Positions 7,430-15,391 of a DNA stretch of 21,360 nucleotides are shown in pieces (the first letter of the stretch is position 1; every line of letters starts with the position of its first letter). The DNA is taken from positions 1 through 21,360 of the forward strand of contig JAUXBJ010000001.1 in NCBI GenBank assembly GCA_030619425.1, written 5' to 3'. This stretch comes from a bacterium (lineage in GTDB: Bacteria > Zixibacteria > MSB-5A5 > GN15 > FEB-12). The translations under genes and the position numbers were made by a program. Under the pieces are notes generated by a model. That model did no database searches. It was not told where the DNA came from and saw only the letters and a list, made by a program, of their open reading frames with translations.

Positions 7430-8302
7430 CTATTCCCTTATATCGGCCTCAGCCGGAACATTATTTATCGCTTTTTCGTCGTGGCTGCGTCTATTCATTC
7501 TGACTCGGATGTTTCCCGGAGCCAGTTGCGCTGCTATGGCGTCAAGATCTGCAATGGTTGGTGTCTCCTTGTCCACAGCGGCCAGTGGCGCTTGCGTGGC
7601 CACGGCCTGACGCAACGCCCCATCCTCAAGCAATCTGCCTAAGTAGCCTGGCGGACGGCCGTAGAATCGTTCGGTCAGGGCGCCGAATTTCCGGTGTATA
7701 TACTCGGCCTCACCGTCGGTCTCAGCCCGGTTGACCAACAGACGGCAGTCGAGTGAGCGGTCGGTTTTCAACAGTAGTTTGTAGAGTCCGCAGGCATCGG
7801 CAATCGAGGTCAACTCCGGCACCACCAACAGCAGGTTGACATCCGACGCGGCGGCCAGCACGATTGAGGCCTCCGACTTCCCTGAGGGATGGTCGACCAA
7901 TACCAGATCGTAGACGCCACCTTGTGAACGCAGGCTGTGAGCGAGTTTGGCGGCGCCGGTTGATGCACCCATTCCCGCCGGCCAACTATGACCATTGGCC
8001 ACCAGCAGATCGAGGCGTTCGCGCACCGGCGTGACAGCCTCGGCCAGAGATAGCTCTTTGGCAACAAGGTGAGTCACTCCGAATTGGCCTGCCGTGTTGG
8101 CCAGGATATGCAGGTTGCCACAGCCGACATCGAGGTCGACCATCAGCACTCTCTTCCCCGCCGACGCCAACCGGTCGGCCAGATTGTAGGTCAGGACCGA
8201 TTTGCCGACACCGCCCTTGCCGGATAAGATCGACACCAGGCGAGGAGCCGCTCTATCCTGACCTGGGGCGGTCCGTGTAAACTGAAGGCGCCGCTTAGTC
8301 AC
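7430..8302 (-). CDS. flhG: Flagellar number regulator, MinD-type ATPase FlhG
   Basis: 290 residues from GTG 8302, whose GTGACTAA overlaps the flhF stop and which has a strong GGAGG site 6-7 bases upstream. A longer frame to 8386 would overlap flhF by 92 bases and is rejected. ParA/MinD features: the deviant Walker A G28-K-G-G-V-G-K34-S, Walker A' 'MVDLDVGCGNLHIL', and the switch II segment 'YDLVLVDHPSGKS' with Asp at residue 137. The downstream 'VVPELTSIADACGLYKLL' corresponds to the 'PEPTSitDAya' of FlhG. FlhG restrains flagellar number and stimulates FlhF through an N-terminal DQAxxLR motif. The N-terminal 27 residues here contain only 'QDRAAPRLV', so that motif is not convincingly present. 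The last 20 residues are variable, so a membrane-targeting helix is not obvious. Confidence 0.93.
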   Translation of the reverse strand: MTKRRLQFTRTAPGQDRAAPRLVSILSGKGGVGKSVLTYNLADRLASAGKRVLMVDLDVGCGNLHILANTAGQFGVTHLVAKELSLAEAVTPVRERLDLLVANGHSWPAGMGASTGAAKLAHSLRSQGGVYDLVLVDHPSGKSEASIVLAAASDVNLLLVVPELTSIADACGLYKLLLKTDRSLDCRLLVNRAETDGEAEYIHRKFGALTERFYGRPPGYLGRLLEDGALRQAVATQAPLAAVDKETPTIADLDAIAAQLAPGNIRVRMNRRSHDEKAINNVPAEADIRE

Positions 8303-9473
8303 CGGAGACCTCCGTCTTGAGAAGCAGTCTCGCGGTGCGGTCCGGGTCCGGCTGACGGATGTGTCCGATACCGCCGGGGGCGTCACCGATCATGGCGATT
8401 TTCCAGCCGGTAGCGTCGGAGATCGAGACCGCCGTGCCGAAACGATCGGTCAGATCAGTCATGGTTACCGCCAGGTGGGTCGGCATCAGTGTCTGCATCG
8501 ATTCGGCTATAGCCAACGCGTCGTTGGTGCGCATCAGCGATGAAAAAACCGCCACGCAACAGGTCGGGTTGATGGTGTCAATCGCTTCTTTCAGTTGGTC
8601 AAGCGAGTCCTGCCGAGCCGGAAGGGCCGGCGTATCAATGAGCGTAACCGCCTCCGAGATAACCTTGGTATCCGGCTCGAATTCGAAGGCGTCGACCAGC
8701 GAGGCATTCAACACATCGGCATACCGACGAACTTCGTCGGCTGCGGCCATCTTGCAGTTGTCCAATGTTGTCAGCGTAACTTTCATTTTCGCCTGGACCG
8801 TCAACTGCGCCGCCACCTTGCCCATCACTGTTGACTTGCCCGCGCCGGCCGGACCGACAAAGACGACCCGATCACCCGGCACAAACATCAGGCCGGGTTC
8901 CATCAGTTCGGCCAACCGGGGCACCAGCAGTTCATGCACAGCCGTCTGAGGATCAGTCGCAGCCGACGGATGAACGGCGACAGCACCGATGATGGACGCG
9001 ATCAAGTCGTCGGACAGGTCGGCGTCCTTGAGATTGTCTCGGATAGTATCGAACACAGTCGGCTCGCCCTGCTGTGCAGCAGGCTGCCCGGCAGTAATCA
9101 AGCGGTCCAGTTTTCGCTCCATATTGTCCAGGCGACCGTAGATATCAGGCGCTTTCCTGGAACGCTCGATGAGAGCGGCGTTGATGGGTTCGGTGCTGGT
9201 GGGTTCAGCACTGATGGGTTCGGCGTCAGTGACGGGCGCCGGCGGAGTCTCCGCGCCGCCCGAAAATGTCTCGGCGTCCAGGCGGTTGGAGAGAATCTCC
9301 GATGACTGATAGGCCGACGCCTTTTCCAGACAGGCAGTAACCTCGACCCGGGCGCCGTTCCGGTCGGCGGCGAGTTGTCGTGTCTTAAGCACGATGGCAT
9401 CGCCACCCATCTCCCGGCGCACTAGTTTGAGAGCGGCGGCTGCCGTCTCAGCGGCAAACGACTTAATTATCAT
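8295..9473 (-). CDS. flhF: Flagellar placement SRP-type GTPase FlhF, divergent G-motifs
   Basis: 392 residues. The ATG at 9473 overlaps the flhA stop. The N-terminal B domain is typical ('MIIKSFAAETAAAALKLVRRE', 'GGDAIVLKTRQL'). A Glu/Pro/Ser-rich linker (70-110) contains short repeats of a S-[AT]-EP unit. The N domain (about 125-195) precedes the GTPase. G1 is intact as G207-PAGAG-K213-S-T. However, G2 is D248-N-C-K where FlhF normally has DTYR, G3 is D280-T-P-A where DTAG is usual, and G4 is T347-M-T-D350 where TKLD is usual. Together these suggest altered GTP binding or hydrolysis. FlhF normally recruits the flagellar basal body to the pole. The order flhA-flhF-flhG and the close pairing with flhG leave the identity secure. 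Confidence 0.95.
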   Translation of the reverse strand: MIIKSFAAETAAAALKLVRREMGGDAIVLKTRQLAADRNGARVEVTACLEKASAYQSSEILSNRLDAETFSGGAETPPAPVTDAEPISAEPTSTEPINAALIERSRKAPDIYGRLDNMERKLDRLITAGQPAAQQGEPTVFDTIRDNLKDADLSDDLIASIIGAVAVHPSAATDPQTAVHELLVPRLAELMEPGLMFVPGDRVVFVGPAGAGKSTVMGKVAAQLTVQAKMKVTLTTLDNCKMAAADEVRRYADVLNASLVDAFEFEPDTKVISEAVTLIDTPALPARQDSLDQLKEAIDTINPTCCVAVFSSLMRTNDALAIAESMQTLMPTHLAVTMTDLTDRFGTAVSISDATGWKIAMIGDAPGGIGHIRQPDPDRTARLLLKTEVSGD

Positions 9474-11553
9474 CTTGTAGCCTCACCATTCCTGTTGAAA
9501 TCAATTCCACCTCCGGCATGATCTCGTTGTAGGAGACCACCGCCAACTGCGGGTGCCTGGCCTCAATCAATCGTCTGAGAGCCAGCCTGATGTTGGGGGA
9601 GCAAATACACACCGGAGCGAATCCGGCCGTCAATGGCCGCTTCATTTCCTCGCCGATTTTCTCGAGCAGCTTCTCGGCCATGGCCGGATCGAGCACTAAC
9701 ATCAATCCCTGTTTGGTGTTCTGCACCGACTCGCCGAGCTGCTGTTCCACGGCGGGATCTATCGTAAACACGTTTACCTTGCCGTCTTTGTCTTTGTAGA
9801 GTTCCGTAATCTGTCGCCTCAGCGCCATGCGGACATACTCGGCCAGCACGTCCGGCTCCTTGGTGGCGGTGATGTAATCGGAGATCGTTTCGAGGATAGT
9901 GGCCAGATCGCGGATCGGCACTCTTTCTCTGAGGAGCGACTGCAACACCTTTTGCAAAGTACCCAGGCTTACCGATTCCGGGATGGTCGTGTCGACCAGG
10001 GCCGGGTAATCTTCCTTGAGAGTGTCGACCAGGTGCTGTACGTCCTGACGTGTGAGAATCTCCGCCGACGCGCTCCGCACGATTTCGGTCAGATGGGTAG
10101 CGAGCACCGCCGACGGTTCGACCACGGTGTATCCCTTGGCCTCGGCAATCTCTTTCAGGTTGGGAATAATCCAACTCGCCTCAAGACCAAAGGCCGGATC
10201 GCGGGTGGCGAAACCTTCCAGTTTCTCCTCGACAAAACCGGGGTTGATAGCCAGCAAATGATCGCTCATCAACTCGAAAGAGGAGACGGTGATGCCCTTG
10301 ACTTTTATCTGATATTCGTTGGGCCTGAGTTGCACGTTGTCACGAATGCGGACCGGCGGCACCATGATGCCGAGTTCACTCGCCAGTTGTTTGCGAATGA
10401 CCCGGATGCGCTCGAGCAAGTCACCGCCCTGATTGGCGTCGACCAGCGGAATGAGGCCGTAGCCGATCTCAAGTCCCAGAGCGTCGACCTTGAGCAGATC
10501 CTCCGTGCGCTCCTGTTGCGTTTCGGTCTGCTGAGTCTGTTTAGCTTCCTCTTTTTGCCTGGCCTGAACGAGTTGACGTTGTTTCATTTCGCGGCTCAGG
10601 TAGCCGACCCCGCCGATCAACAGAGCGAGTATCGTGAAGGTGGCGGTCGGCATCCCCGGCAGGAGTCCTAAACCGAATATCACCACCGCCGCCACCAGAA
10701 TGGCCCGCGGCTGCCGTGTAAGCTGGACGGTCAGGTCCTTTCCCATGTTGTCGCGGGCCGCGGCGCGGCTGACGATGATACCGGAAGCGGTCGAAACCAA
10801 CAGCGCCGGTATCTGCGTGATCAGGCCGTCACCGATTGACAGCAGCGAATAGGTGCGCAGTGCTTGGGTGAGGCTCATATCGTTCAGAGCGATTCCGATG
10901 ATAAAGCCGCCGATGATGTTTATCAGTGTGATCAGAATACCGGCGACGGCGTCACCGCGGACGAACTTGGAAGCGCCGTCCATAGCGCCGTAGAAATCGG
11001 CCTCACGAGCAACCTCTTCGCGGCGGCTGCGAGCTTCGGCTTCAGTAACGATGCCGGCGTTGAGGTCGGCGTCGATAGCCATCTGTTTGCCCGGCATGGC
11101 ATCCAAAGTAAACCGGGCCGCGACCTCGGAGATTCGAGTGGCGCCCTTCGTGATAACGACGAACTGGATGATGACCAGAATGACGAAGATGATGAAACCG
11201 ACGACGTAGTTGCCCTGGACCACAAAGTTGCCGAAGGATTCGATCACATCACCGGCGTAGGCTTGCCCGAGGATCAGGCGGGTCGAGGCGACGTTCAGCG
11301 ACAGTCGCATCAGGGTCACAATCAGCAGCATGCTGGGGAAGACCGAGAGATCCAAAGGACGCGTGATGTACAGCGTGGTCAACAGCACCACCAGCGAGAA
11401 AGTGATGTTAAAAGCCAGGGCGAAATCCAGCAGTCCGGTCGGTATCGGAATCACCAGGACCCCGATGATGGCGATGACCCCCAGGGCCAGAACAATGTCC
11501 GAGCGCGCCATCAAGGCGTCGAGCAGGGTTGACTTTTTGGCAGAGGCGGCCAT
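9463..11553 (-). CDS. flhA: Flagellar type III export gate protein FlhA
   Basis: 696 residues, normal family length. Inner-membrane export gate that uses the proton motive force and binds chaperone-substrate complexes through its cytoplasmic domain. The N-terminal half has about eight membrane segments beginning 'DIVLALGVIAIIGVLVIPIP'. The FHIPEP signature is clear at 140-167 (R-ISEVAARFTLDAMPGKQ and the following MAIDADLNAG). The cytoplasmic C-terminus starts after a Gln/Lys-rich linker near 330-350 and ends in 'LRRLIEARHPQLAVVSYNEI'. The start at 11553 has an AAGGTGAT site and lies one base after the flhB stop. Its stop overlaps the flhF start (9463-9473). Nothing is missing or unusual. Confidence 0.98.
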   Translation of the reverse strand: MAASAKKSTLLDALMARSDIVLALGVIAIIGVLVIPIPTGLLDFALAFNITFSLVVLLTTLYITRPLDLSVFPSMLLIVTLMRLSLNVASTRLILGQAYAGDVIESFGNFVVQGNYVVGFIIFVILVIIQFVVITKGATRISEVAARFTLDAMPGKQMAIDADLNAGIVTEAEARSRREEVAREADFYGAMDGASKFVRGDAVAGILITLINIIGGFIIGIALNDMSLTQALRTYSLLSIGDGLITQIPALLVSTASGIIVSRAAARDNMGKDLTVQLTRQPRAILVAAVVIFGLGLLPGMPTATFTILALLIGGVGYLSREMKQRQLVQARQKEEAKQTQQTETQQERTEDLLKVDALGLEIGYGLIPLVDANQGGDLLERIRVIRKQLASELGIMVPPVRIRDNVQLRPNEYQIKVKGITVSSFELMSDHLLAINPGFVEEKLEGFATRDPAFGLEASWIIPNLKEIAEAKGYTVVEPSAVLATHLTEIVRSASAEILTRQDVQHLVDTLKEDYPALVDTTIPESVSLGTLQKVLQSLLRERVPIRDLATILETISDYITATKEPDVLAEYVRMALRRQITELYKDKDGKVNVFTIDPAVEQQLGESVQNTKQGLMLVLDPAMAEKLLEKIGEEMKRPLTAGFAPVCICSPNIRLALRRLIEARHPQLAVVSYNEIMPEVELISTGMVRLQDDN

Positions 11554-11554
11554 G

Positions 11555-12625
11555 CTACTTGATCACCTTTCCCTTGAGGCGGTAGACGTAAGCCAGCAGT
11601 TCGGCCACGGCTCGATACAGTTGGGCGGGCACGAAGTCGCCCAGATCGCACATCCTGAACAGTGCCCGCGCCAGGGGCTTGTCTTCGATGATCGGGATGT
11701 CGTGGTCGCGGGCGATCTCTTTGATTCTTTCTGCGATCAATCGTTCACCCTTGGCCAGCACGTACGGGGCGTTGCCCTTCTCCGATTCGTACTTGAGAGC
11801 TACGGCCAGGTGCGTGGGGTTGGTGATGACGGCATCGGCCAGAGGCACCGCTGCCATCATGCGTTGACGCGCCATCTCGCGCTGAATCTGGCGCACGCGC
11901 GACTTGACCTGGGGAGAACCCTCGGTATCTTTGTTCTCTTCCTTGAGGTCCTGCTTGGACATCTTGATTGATTTTTCAAATTCGTATTTCTGGTAGAGAT
12001 AATCGAGAACGGCAATTGCGATCATTATCGCGCCCACCTTCATGCCCAATACCAGCGCCAGCTTGCCCATGGAACCCGCCAACTGCGCGACCGTCATATC
12101 TGGCAGCAGGAAAAAAGTGTCGAACTCATTGGCCATGGCGTTGTAGGCCACGATCCCGACAATGGCCAGCTTGATGGCGTCGCGAATCAACTGCACCAGT
12201 GACTTGACCGCGAAGAGACGCTTGAGACCTTTGAGGACGTCCAGCTTTTCGAACTTAGGTTCCAGTGACTTGGGGGTGATCTTGAAACCGACCTGGGCGA
12301 TGTTGGAGGTCAACCCGATCACCGTCATCACTGCAAAAACCGGGAGCATGATCAGGAAGAAGCGCACCACGTAATCACCGAACACTCTGATGTAGGTTGG
12401 GTCGGCCGCGGCGATCAGCGGCGCATGGGACATCGTGTAACTCATCATGTCTCTGATCTGCCCTGTCAGATGCGGTCCTAACATCCACAGCGAGAGACAA
12501 CCCAACAGCAACATAGCGGCTGAGTTCAACTCCTGCGACTTGGTAACCTTTCCTTCCTCGCGCGCCTTCTGACGCCTGCGAAAAGTCGCCTTCTCTGTCC
12601 TTTCCTGTGCACCCTGTTCCGGCAC
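11555..12625 (-). CDS. flhB: Flagellar export switch protein FlhB
   Basis: 356 residues from a GTG at 12625. Export-specificity switch that changes from hook to filament substrates once FliK signals hook completion. Four membrane segments lie between about 32 and 210. The basic N-terminus is 'RTEKATFRRRQKAREEGKV'. The self-cleavage site N269-P-T-H272 ('VITNPTHLAVALKY') is exactly where the Salmonella protein has it, so autocleavage is expected. The C-terminal domain ends 'FVPAQLYRAVAELLAYVYRLKG'. It is placed 6 bp after the fliR stop and 1 bp before flhA, a standard order. Nothing odd apart from the GTG start. Confidence 0.98.
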   Translation of the reverse strand: MPEQGAQERTEKATFRRRQKAREEGKVTKSQELNSAAMLLLGCLSLWMLGPHLTGQIRDMMSYTMSHAPLIAAADPTYIRVFGDYVVRFFLIMLPVFAVMTVIGLTSNIAQVGFKITPKSLEPKFEKLDVLKGLKRLFAVKSLVQLIRDAIKLAIVGIVAYNAMANEFDTFFLLPDMTVAQLAGSMGKLALVLGMKVGAIMIAIAVLDYLYQKYEFEKSIKMSKQDLKEENKDTEGSPQVKSRVRQIQREMARQRMMAAVPLADAVITNPTHLAVALKYESEKGNAPYVLAKGERLIAERIKEIARDHDIPIIEDKPLARALFRMCDLGDFVPAQLYRAVAELLAYVYRLKGKVIK

Positions 12626-12631
12626 GGAGAC

Positions 12632-13429
12632 CTATACCTTCCCCAAACCGATCAGAAGGACGCGTAACTGCTGATCGAGGTAGCCGGTGGTTTTTTCAAG
12701 CACGAAAGCGAACACCGGTAACGACAGCGCCATGACGATCAGTCCGACCGTGATCTTTATTGGAAAGCCGACGAAAAATACGTTCATCGTCGGCATGGTC
12801 TTGGCGATAGTGCCTAAGGAAATGTCAGTAAGGAAGAGTGCGATCATCATCGGTGCGGCCACCTTCAACGCAATGACAAACACAAAGGCGGTCAGCTTGA
12901 TGATAAGGTCACCGTACTCCGCGCCGGCGCTGAAAGCCCCCGGCGGAAGCAGAGCGTAGCTGTCGGCAAAAGCCGAGATGACCAGATGGTGGCCATCGAT
13001 CCCGAGAAAGATCAGGATTGCCAGCATGTACCATAAGCGTCCGAGGACCGACACCTGGGTGGCCAGGTTCTTGTCGAACACCGTGACCATGGCAAAGCCG
13101 AGTTGGTACCCGACTATACCTCCGGCCGTGACCACCCCCATGAACAACAACCGAAAGAGCAGGCCGATGATAAACCCGATCAACAACTCCTGCATGGCCA
13201 ATCCGCCCAGTTGCCAAAATGAGTCAGACACCGGCGGCGGGGGAAAAGTCAGAGCCGAAAGCAGCACCAGCGACAACATGACAACCAGTCCCACTCGTAT
13301 CAATTTGGGCAAGCCTTTTTCACCGAAGACCGGCGCCAGAATGAACAAGCCGCTCGTTCTCAGGATGATCAGAAGCAGGCTCTGTATTTCATCCGCACCG
13401 TAGTTTACAAATTCAAACAAGGCTTTCAT
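12632..13429 (-). CDS. fliR: Flagellar export gate protein FliR
   Basis: 265 residues, usual length. Part of the FliPQR export gate in the membrane. About six hydrophobic segments are visible ('LLLIILRTSGLFILAPVFG', 'LVVMLSLVLLSALTF', 'MQELLIGFIIGLLFRLLFMGVV', 'LWYMLAILIFLGIDGHHLVI' and others), and the 'GIDGHH' turn is typical. The start is ATG at 13429 with only a weak ribosome site. It is the first gene after the 274-bp gap and probably follows an internal promoter (see the sigma-54-like element). Confidence 0.97.
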   Translation of the reverse strand: MKALFEFVNYGADEIQSLLLIILRTSGLFILAPVFGEKGLPKLIRVGLVVMLSLVLLSALTFPPPPVSDSFWQLGGLAMQELLIGFIIGLLFRLLFMGVVTAGGIVGYQLGFAMVTVFDKNLATQVSVLGRLWYMLAILIFLGIDGHHLVISAFADSYALLPPGAFSAGAEYGDLIIKLTAFVFVIALKVAAPMMIALFLTDISLGTIAKTMPTMNVFFVGFPIKITVGLIVMALSLPVFAFVLEKTTGYLDQQLRVLLIGLGKV

Positions 13430-13462
13430 CCGCGCAATTATGGTTAATCGACTTGACCTTAA

Positions 13463-13478
13463 ATCAAACCGTGTGCCA
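13463..13478 (-). promoter_or_regulatory. Possible sigma-54 promoter before fliR
   Basis: On the minus strand the bases read TGGCACACGGTTTGAT. The consensus is TGGCAC, five bases, TTGCW. The -24 GG is intact and the GG-to-minus-12 distance is correct (ten bases between), but the -12 pair is GA in place of GC. It is preceded by a pyrimidine as in the consensus. The predicted start would be near 13451, about 22 bases before the fliR ATG. The mismatch in the -12 pair is the main weakness. Confidence 0.4.
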
Positions 13479-13576
13479 GAATGAAACGGTGGGGGTGGGC
13501 GTTGTAAGATGTTGGCGTGGCGGCTGTTAGCTTCCGCCTAAAGTTGTCTTATGATGTTTCGGGGTCGGACTGTACT

Positions 13577-13592
13577 TCAACTGCTCAGTTGA
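13577..13592. promoter_or_regulatory. 16-bp palindrome, possible activator or repressor site
   Basis: TCAACTG-CT-CAGTTGA on the plus strand: seven-base arms with a two-base centre and no mismatches. The centre is about 108 bp upstream of the -24 of the sigma-54-like site, a suitable distance for an enhancer-binding regulator. It overlaps the end of the 40-codon frame. A 7-bp hairpin with a 2-base loop is poor as RNA, which favours a DNA-binding site. No second copy was seen in the window. Confidence 0.35.
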
Positions 13593-13707
13593 CCTGGTAA
13601 GATTTTCCACAGTCGGTTGGTTGGCTGTTCGAGCCCGGGACGGCCGCATTGGCCGTGATCGGCGTACGTCCACCGTGCTCGGTACTTTGGTTTGGCGGGG
13701 TTCTCAT
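13585..13707 (-). CDS. Possible 40-aa small ORF after fliQ (doubtful)
   Basis: The ATG at 13707 overlaps the fliQ stop (ATGA), so it could be coupled. It runs 40 codons to TGA at 13585. The predicted peptide begins MRTPPNQSTEHGGRTP and is rich in Pro, Ser, Thr and Asn with no hydrophobic segment and no known family. There is no independent ribosome site. The composition looks like translated non-coding DNA, so it is reported only because the overlap is exact. Confidence 0.15.
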   Translation of the reverse strand: MRTPPNQSTEHGGRTPITANAAVPGSNSQPTDCGKSYQVN

Positions 13708-13973
13708 AACGCCAGGCTGGGAATCAACTCAAACATGTGGCGCAGGAAGTCGGTGCCGAGGTTGAGCATCCACGGCAGGAAGATCAACAGCGCCGCTGCA
13801 ATGGCAAGAATTTTCGGCACAAAGGTGAGGGTCATCTCTTGAATCTGCGTCACTGCCTGAAACAGCGCGATCGACACACCGACGATCAATCCGAACAGAA
13901 GCATCGGCGCGGAGATCATCAGAGTGACTATCAGTGCTTCACGACCGATACTGACAACCATTTGCGGAGTCAT
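13704..13973 (-). CDS. fliQ: Flagellar export gate protein FliQ
   Basis: 89 residues, the normal size. Two membrane segments: about 15-38 ('IVTLMISAPMLLFGLIVGVSIALFQ') and about 52-70 ('PKILAIAAALLIFLPWML'), joined by the conserved 'AVTQIQEMTLTFVPK' loop. Component of the FliPQR gate in the inner membrane. Its ATG at 13973 lies 16 bp after the fliP stop with a GAGG site. It is followed by the long gap rather than directly by fliR. Confidence 0.98.
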   Translation of the reverse strand: MTPQMVVSIGREALIVTLMISAPMLLFGLIVGVSIALFQAVTQIQEMTLTFVPKILAIAAALLIFLPWMLNLGTDFLRHMFELIPSLAL

Positions 13974-13989
13974 AAGAAGCTATCCTCAA

Positions 13990-14742
13990 CTAAAGGTGAA
14001 ACGAATCCACCAGCGATTTCACCAGCAGATACCATCCATCCACCAGCACAAACAATAGTATCTTGAACGGCAGCGAGACGATGATCGGCGGCAGCATCAT
14101 CATACCCATCGACATCAACACCGACGCCACCACCATATCGATCACGAGGAACGGAATGAACAGCACGAACGCGATCTGAAAAGCGATGCGCAACTCACTG
14201 ATCACATAGCCCGGCACCAAAACGTGCAGAGGCACATCCTCGGCATTTTCCGGTTTGTCGAGCTTGGCGATATTCACGAACAGGGCCAGGTCCTTCTCGC
14301 GCGTTTGCGACAGCATGAAATTCTTGAACGGCTCGACTGTGTTGGTATACGCCTCCTCTTTAGAAATCTGCTCATCAAGGTACGGTTTGATGCCGGTGTT
14401 GTAGGCCTGGTCGACTACCGGAGTCATGATGAAGAAGGTCAGAATCAAGGCCAGACCGACCAGCAACTGGTTGGGCGGCATCTGGTGGATCCCCATGGCG
14501 TGACGCAGAAATGAAAGAACGATGACTATACGAACAAATGATGTGACCATGATCAGGATCGACGGCGCCAGGGCCAGCACTGTCATCAGAACCACGATCT
14601 GGAGGGTGGTCGACAGATCGCTCGGATCGGTGGCTTCGCCGACTTGCACCGACACCTTGGGTATGGTCTGCGCCGCCACGTCGACCGCCGTCAGAGTGAC
14701 GGCAGCCGCCGAGGCCGCCAGGGCTTTCAGCAGTTTCATCAT
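13990..14742 (-). CDS. fliP: Flagellar export gate protein FliP
   Basis: 250 residues. Core of the FliPQR gate, matured by removal of a Sec signal peptide (residues 1-24, ending 'VAAQ'). The conserved 'LSTTLQIVVLMTVLALAPSILIM' membrane helix, 'TSFVRIVIVLSFLRHAMG' and 'MPPNQLLVGLALILTFFIMTP' all follow. The C-terminal 'SMGMMMLPPIIVSLPFKILLFVLVDGW' is diagnostic. The second ATG at 14739 sits better with the AGGAT site than the one at 14742, so the protein may be one residue shorter. The 79-bp leader before it contains a hairpin (14759-14801). Confidence 0.98.
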   Translation of the reverse strand: MMKLLKALAASAAAVTLTAVDVAAQTIPKVSVQVGEATDPSDLSTTLQIVVLMTVLALAPSILIMVTSFVRIVIVLSFLRHAMGIHQMPPNQLLVGLALILTFFIMTPVVDQAYNTGIKPYLDEQISKEEAYTNTVEPFKNFMLSQTREKDLALFVNIAKLDKPENAEDVPLHVLVPGYVISELRIAFQIAFVLFIPFLVIDMVVASVLMSMGMMMLPPIIVSLPFKILLFVLVDGWYLLVKSLVDSFHL

Positions 14743-14758
14743 ATCCTATATCTTACTG

Positions 14759-14801
14759 CCGCAGGCTTCACATCATCCATGATGCGAGTGTTGCCCTGCG
14801 G
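14759..14801. other. Hairpin in the fliO-fliP intergenic region
   Basis: CCGCAGG (14759-14765) and CCTGCGG (14795-14801) are exact inverted repeats of seven bases. Nested inside, CATCA and TGATG form a second stem within CATCATCCATGATG. Without a T-run it is unlikely to be a terminator. It occupies most of the leader 17-59 bases before the fliP start, so it could be an mRNA stability or processing element that sets fliP level against the genes before it. Confidence 0.5.
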
Positions 14802-14821
14802 CGTTTCACAAGTGTTCGGCG

Positions 14822-15391
14822 CTATGTTTCCAGCGCCGCACGTCTGTTCTTCGAAGCGAACCTCTTCATATGCGTTGCCGCCGAACCCAGCATCTTGCTG
14901 AAACTGTCGGCTTCACTTACCTCTGGCGCCGAGGCCAGTATGGTTGCAGTATCGTCGGCGTTCAACTCGGACAGCAGCGCCATGCGATTTTCGGTCACTC
15001 CGACCAACACGGATTTTTCACCTACGCGAATAAGTGAAATCGTCTTGCGCTGACCGACACACGCGGTCTCAATGACCTCAAGGGCGTTTGTGCCGCGTGA
15101 ACTGCTGTAACGACCTCCCGTAGTCCGTTTCAACAAATAGATGCCGACGTAGATACACACGATAACCACCAGCAGGGCTCCAACCATCTTGGCCAGCGCC
15201 GGCAAGGCCGAGTCGGTCAGCAGACGATCGGTGGCATTCGGTGTAGCTGCATTCTCCACGGGTGAGGGTAGGGCCGAACCTTGATCGGCCTCTCCGCCGT
15301 CAGAAGAGACTAACATCAGTCCAATCACCGCCACCGCGATGATGGCGGCTGTGGTCAGAAACGACCGTCGCATTTTTCTATTGGTCTTCAC
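14822..15391 (-). CDS. fliO: Flagellar biosynthesis protein FliO
   Basis: 189 residues from GTG 15391, which has an AAGG site six bases upstream and overlaps the fliN stop by 14 bases. An ATG at 15373 is an alternative without a ribosome site. It has two hydrophobic stretches: an N-terminal one (about 10-29, signal anchor or signal peptide) and the main one at about 63-87 ('LAKMVGALLVVIVCIYVGIYLLKR'). The latter is followed by the FliO-type 'LEVIETACVGQRKTISLIRVGEKSVLVGVTENRMALLSEL'. FliO helps assemble FliP. The family is poorly conserved, so position between fliN and fliP supports the call. Confidence 0.93.
   Translation of the reverse strand: MKTNRKMRRSFLTTAAIIAVAVIGLMLVSSDGGEADQGSALPSPVENAATPNATDRLLTDSALPALAKMVGALLVVIVCIYVGIYLLKRTTGGRYSSSRGTNALEVIETACVGQRKTISLIRVGEKSVLVGVTENRMALLSELNADDTATILASAPEVSEADSFSKMLGSAATHMKRFASKNRRAALET

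Larger units (their letters stand above)
13430..13703. other. Intergenic region between fliQ and fliR, the only long gap
   Basis: 274 bp with no recognised gene, in a block where other gaps are at most 100 bp. Read on the minus strand (toward fliR) it has a short Pro/Ser-rich 40-codon frame beginning ATGA at the fliQ stop, a 16-bp palindrome at 13577-13592, a GC-rich inverted repeat (GGCGG, ten-base loop, CCGCC) at 13519-13538, and a sigma-54-like element at 13463-13478. No T-run follows the palindrome or the GC repeat, so neither looks like an intrinsic terminator. A leaky attenuator or processing site cannot be excluded. Confidence 0.7.

Noticed and set aside
6718..7503. Long plus-strand frame (261 aa) opposite fliA
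   Set aside because: It is a shadow of the well-supported fliA and flhG coding sequence, with no family resemblance and no ribosome site. The same applies to plus-strand frames at 15526-16131, 10864-11532, 9952-10671 and 5121-5690.
8303..8386. Longer flhG start at 8386
   Set aside because: It would add 28 residues overlapping flhF. The GTG at 8302 has a strong GGAGG site and overlaps the flhF stop by only a few bases.
9563..10174. Minus-strand frame of 203 aa inside flhA
   Set aside because: It is the flhA sequence read in another frame. Its Arg/Gly-rich translation has no domain, and flhA is intact.
13488..13499. G-rich run as a G-quadruplex
   Set aside because: Only three short G runs are close together on the plus strand, too few for a regular four-run quadruplex.
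13577..13592. Palindrome as an intrinsic terminator between fliQ and fliR
   Set aside because: The loop would be two bases and no T-run follows on the transcribed side. A protein-binding site is more plausible.
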